A stretch of 64,000 bases of DNA from Charina bottae (taxonomy: Eukaryota; Chordata; Lepidosauria; Squamata; Charinaidae): positions 56,131,001 through 56,195,000 of the forward strand of contig JALMGJ010000006.1 of the NCBI GenBank assembly GCA_023362775.1. Reading direction: 5' to 3'. Both the position numbers and the translations under genes were made by a program. Every line of letters starts with the position of its first letter. Positions within the stretch are counted from its first letter, which is position 1. Below are positions 60,528 through 64,000 of this stretch, piece by piece. The notes under the pieces were generated by a model. The model did no database searches. It was not told where the DNA came from and saw nothing but the letters and a program-made list of their open reading frames with translations.

Positions 60528-60775
60528 CACTAGTGGTTAAGGCAACGGGCTAGAAACCAGGAGACTGAGAGTTCTAGTCCCGCCTGAGGCATGAAAGCCG
60601 GCTGGGTGACCTTGGGCCAGTCACTCTCTCTCAGCCCAACTCACCTCACAGGGTTGTTGTTGTGGGGAAAATAGGAGGAGGAAGGAATATTGGGTATGTT
60701 CGCTGCCTTGAGTTATTTATAAAAATAATAAAGGCAGGATAAAAATAAAATAAATAAAATAAATAAAAATACAAT
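60528..60775 (+). mobile_element. tRNA-derived SINE with L2-like tail, head truncated
   Basis: Starts at CACTAGTGGTTAAGGCAACG, lacking the first bases of the tRNA head, then the full family sequence to TAATAAAGGCAGGATAAAAA and an (AAAT)n-like tail. Confidence 0.9.
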
Positions 60776-61980
60776 GCATGAAGGAAGTGGTTTCAAGCAT
60801 AGTTCCTTTCAGTTAGTCTGTTTTTATTTTCCCATTACTTTCTCTCTCCCTCTCTCCTTCTCTGTTTTATTTTCTAAAGGATAATATCTCTGGGTTCTGA
60901 AGGATCATATACAAAAGCTGATGAAGGAAGCTCCCACCTTAATCAGGTGGATTAAGATAAGTGATTAGAATAAGCAAAACTGTACTGAATTTGCAAATGT
61001 GATCAGTACCAAAAGTCCAAACAAGACGATGGCTATGAACAAAAAGTTACCATATACATGCTTGAAGTGTTTTTAAAAGCAGGTTGCTTTGTGTCCATGC
61101 TCAGCACTAGCATCTCAGCAACTCTTAGCTCAAAACATGGCAAGCTCAAGCAACCAAGCTCAGAGAGCACTAAGAACTCCACATGGCAAGCTATCTCATG
61201 CTGCTCAGGTGAATCCACCATTTAAAACAATGTTATTATTTCCAAAGGACTGTTTTAAATAGTTGGAATATAAAACTTCCCGAATGTCAAATGAGAGTTT
61301 GATATAGAAATGTCTTACCTTCCCCCAAGTATAGATATTTATTATAGGCATACTGTAAAACACAAGCCACAGGCCACGGGCCACCTTCCAGAGGGTTTCT
61401 GGAATTTTGGGAGCAACAAAGAACCTCACACAGTCACTCCCATCCCATCCCGTCCCCTCCCTTATTATATCTGACACAAATAAAAACTGTGCAGCCCTAT
61501 TGTAAATGGCAACAAACTTGTTTGTTAAATGCTATCTTGCTACAGTGTTAACTAAAGATTAGAAATCATTTGTCTATATATTTTATGAATCTGGACAGTT
61601 TCTAATCCCTAGGATACTGTACTTGTGTGCAGCACTGTACTACACATATTACTGTCTGCCATCTTTGCTTTATTTTATTTCTGTTAACAACTTAGGCAGC
61701 AGAAGAAATATGGTTACAAGGAGGATTCACATCATATACACAATAGACGTACTTCTAATTTATAACTAAATATCAGATTCAATTTACAAAGTAACAATAT
61801 AAATAAGAATAGAACTTTCACTGCAATTTTCTCTTGTTGTAAAAATGCAGTCATAGCGAGGAATAGAATGCCATGATTCATTATTAAATTATTAGATGCC
61901 AGTTCTAAAACCTGTAATACCATTGTTGCATATGTCTGTAGACATATTTCAGATGCTCAGCTCTCAGTTTCCATTATCAG
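60776..61980. other. Presumed ANO6 intron 1, nothing recognised
   Basis: No exon, SINE or MITE identified; AT-rich with short pyrimidine runs. Confidence 0.4.
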
Positions 61981-62284
61981 GGATATCAGATTCTTTATTT
62001 TTTTTTATTCTTGTTTGTTTGTTTGTTTGTTTGTTTATTTATTTAATTTCTATGACTGCCCATCTCCCCATCAAGGAGGGACTCTGGGCGGTTCACAGCT
62101 ATAACAATAACAATAAAATACAGTAAAAACACAATAAAATACAAATACAATAAATATAAATTTAAATTAAAACCAAGTGGCAGGTGGTTCGTAGTGATGC
62201 TGAACATATTTAAAATATTTAGGGCGGCTCTAAAAGATCAGCCATCCCCAAGCTTGACCACTTTCCCTCTTGCCCCAGGCGAGA

Positions 62285-62935
62285 TCACAAGATCTCAGAT
62301 TTTTTTCTGAAGTCCAGGAGTGAAGGCGTCTGTCTTATCTCTGGGGGAAGGATGTTCCATAAGGCAGGTGCCGCTGCAGAGAAGGCTCGCCTCCTAGACC
62401 CCGCTAGATGGAGCTCTTTCATAGAGGGGGTCCGCAGCATGCCCTCTCTGCAAGATCGGGTAGGACGGGACGCTGTAATGGGGATGAGGCGGTCCCTCAG
62501 ATAACCTGGGCCCATGCCATGTAGGGCTTTAAAGGTGATGACCAACACCTTGAATTGGTCCCGGAAGCAAACTGGCACCCAATGCAGCTCATGGAGCAGA
62601 GGTGTTATATGTGTCGATCTTGGAGCACTTAAAACTGCCCGCGTGGCCGCATTCTGTACCAGCTGTAGCTTCCAGATATTCTTTAAGGGTAGCCCCATGT
62701 AGAGTGCATTACAGTAATCTATATGGGAGACAACCAGGGCATGAGTGACCGTTTGAAGGGCCTCTCGGTCCAGGAAAGGACGTAACTGGCGCACAACACG
62801 AAGTTGAGCAAAGGCCCTCCTGACCACGACTGCCACCTGCTCTTCGAGCAGGAGTCGTGAGTCTAGGAGGACCCCCAAGTTACGCACCGGGTCTGTCTGG
62901 GGTAGTGCAACCCCATCCAGAACTAAAGATGACAA
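62285..62935 (-). pseudogene. L2-clade LINE ORF2, C-terminal part in shifted frame
   Basis: About 216 codons continuing the same protein: [60 protein letters not shown], and the stop. A one-base frame change near 62925-62940 separates it from the RT part. Otherwise no internal stop, so the copy carries a single visible lesion in this span. Confidence 0.88.
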
Positions 62936-64000
62936 ATCCCAGAGACCGAGGGGCCATTAATCCACAGCCACTCCGTCTTACCAGGGTTCAGCTGAAGCCT
63001 GTTTTTCCCCATCCAGACCCCGACAGCCCCCAGGCACTTGGACAGGGTGGTCACTGCATCACTTACTTTACCCGGGATGGAGATGTATAACTGGGTATCA
63101 TCTGCATATTGATGATACTTCAGCCTGTGGTGATGGATGATCTCACCCAGCGGTTTCATGTAGATGTTGAAATGGAGCGGCGAGAGTACCGAGCCCTGTG
63201 GCACCCCACAAAGAAGGGCCCGTGGGTTGGATCTCTCGCTCCCTATTAACACCGACTGGGATCGGCCCTGGAGGAAGGAGGTGAACCAGCGCAAAACCAC
63301 GCCGCCCACCCCCAACTCCCTGAGCTGTCTTAGAAGGATACCGTGGTTGACGGTATCGAACGCCGCTGAGAGGTCAAGAAGAGCGAGAATGGATGCACTG
63401 CCTCCATCTCGCTCCCGCCAAAGAACATCCATAAGCGTGACCAATGCAGTTTCTGTCCCATGACCCGGCCTGAAACCTGACTGAAAGGGGTCCAGATAAT
63501 CCGTTTCATCCAGAATCCTCTGGAGCTGCAATGCCACCACCTTCTCAACCACCTTCCCCAAAAAGGGGAGGTGGGAGACTGGACAAAAATTATCCAGTAT
63601 AGTGGGGTCCAGCGATGGCTTCTTGAGGAGGGGGTGCACCAGCGCTTCCTTAAAAGCTGCCGGAAACACCCCCTCTCTCAAGGATGTATTTACCATCGCT
63701 TGGACCCAACCACAAGTCACCTCCCAGGCTGCTTTCACCAGCCAGGAGGGACAAGGATCTAATTGGCAGGTGGTGGCATTCACAGTCCGGAGGACTCTGT
63801 CCACTTCCTCAGGACCAACAGGGTCAAACTGCTCCCAGATAATAAGGTGAGTACGTTCCCTGGGTGTCTCCCCAGACTCTGCCTCACGCTGAGAGTCCAA
63901 CTTAGAGCGGATCCAAGCAATTTTATCCAGGAGATGCTTAGAAAATTCCTCGGCTCGACCCTGTAGGTGAACTTCTGACTCCCCTTTCCCTAAAAGGGAT
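62923..64000 (-). CDS. L2-clade LINE ORF2, reverse transcriptase domain (partial)
   Basis: Open from the window edge (64000) to a stop at about 62923. Contains the RT blocks in order: LVHPLLKKPSLDP, FQSGFRPGHGTETALVTLMD, LLDLSAAFDTVNHGILL (first catalytic Asp), CGVPQGSVLSPLHFNIY, and KYHQYADDTQLYIS with the catalytic YADD. The upstream reading (EEFSKHLLDKIAW) has no stop before the edge, so any start codon inside the window is artificial. The frame breaks right after NPGKTEWLW...SGI and resumes in another frame at 62935. Confidence 0.9.
   Translation of the reverse strand, partial: SLLGKGESEVHLQGRAEEFSKHLLDKIAWIRSKLDSQREAESGETPRERTHLIIWEQFDPVGPEEVDRVLRTVNATTCQLDPCPSWLVKAAWEVTCGWVQAMVNTSLREGVFPAAFKEALVHPLLKKPSLDPTILDNFCPVSHLPFLGKVVEKVVALQLQRILDETDYLDPFQSGFRPGHGTETALVTLMDVLWRERDGGSASILALLDLSAAFDTVNHGILLRQLRELGVGGVVLRWFTSFLQGRSQSVLIGSERSNPRALLCGVPQGSVLSPLHFNIYMKPLGEIIHHHRLKYHQYADDTQLYISIPGKVSDAVTTLSKCLGAVGVWMGKNRLQLNPGKTEWLWINGPSVSGICHL

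Larger units (their letters stand above)
61990..64000 (-). mobile_element. L2-clade LINE, 3' two kilobases (continues off the window)
   Basis: Minus-strand element. From right to left it reads reverse transcriptase, RT C-terminal region, a 3' UTR ending in the terminal block CCGCCCAGAGTCCCTCCTTG, and an (AAAT)n(AAAC)n tail at about 62010-62045. The protein resembles L2 (FQSGFRPGHGTETAL, YADDTQLY) and is unlike chicken-type CR1. It is the longest and best preserved of the window's L2 copies. Confidence 0.9.

Noticed and set aside
62857..63966. Several plus-strand ORFs at the right edge
   Set aside because: They are antisense to the L2 reverse transcriptase.

Overview
This is a piece of a vertebrate nuclear genome, almost certainly a squamate reptile (lizard or snake). 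It is AT-rich, carries one long spliced gene, and is full of squamate-type interspersed repeats: Sauria-type tRNA SINEs with (ACCTTT)n tails, tRNA SINEs with L2-like tails, L2-clade LINEs, a squamate-style L1 derivative, a Penelope-like element, and several hAT and Tc1/mariner-type MITEs.

The only host gene I can support is ANO6 (TMEM16F), the calcium-activated phospholipid scramblase and ion channel. It lies on the minus strand from 47402 down to its stop codon at 6619. I traced 19 coding exons by hand; all have GT donors and AG acceptors and the reading phases agree across every junction. Together they encode about 880 residues, from just after the N-terminus to the natural C-terminus. The first coding exon (roughly 20-25 residues in the family) was not found and probably lies beyond the right edge, so 47403-64000 is most likely first-intron sequence.

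Layout: 1-6618 is the 3' flank/3' UTR region, with a Tc1-like MITE broken by a solo LTR, a nested hairpin, a Sauria SINE, an L2 end, a Penelope end and a hAT MITE. 6619-47402 is the ANO6 gene body, whose introns hold most of the SINEs, L2 ends and MITEs, plus an antisense L1 derivative with its own 107-codon ORF in the intron between exons 2 and 3. 47403-64000 is repeat-rich presumed intron 1. It contains a Penelope-like GIY-YIG coding fragment with a hammerhead-like tail, two hAT MITEs sharing one target-site duplication, and at the right edge an L2-clade reverse transcriptase running out of the window on the minus strand.

No tRNA, rRNA, CRISPR or bacterial-type feature is present. Most short ORFs are chance or repeat-derived. 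The most interesting points are the transposon nesting and tandem events, the ribozyme-like Penelope ends, the short L1-derived element with an open ORF, and the divergent exon 12 of ANO6.
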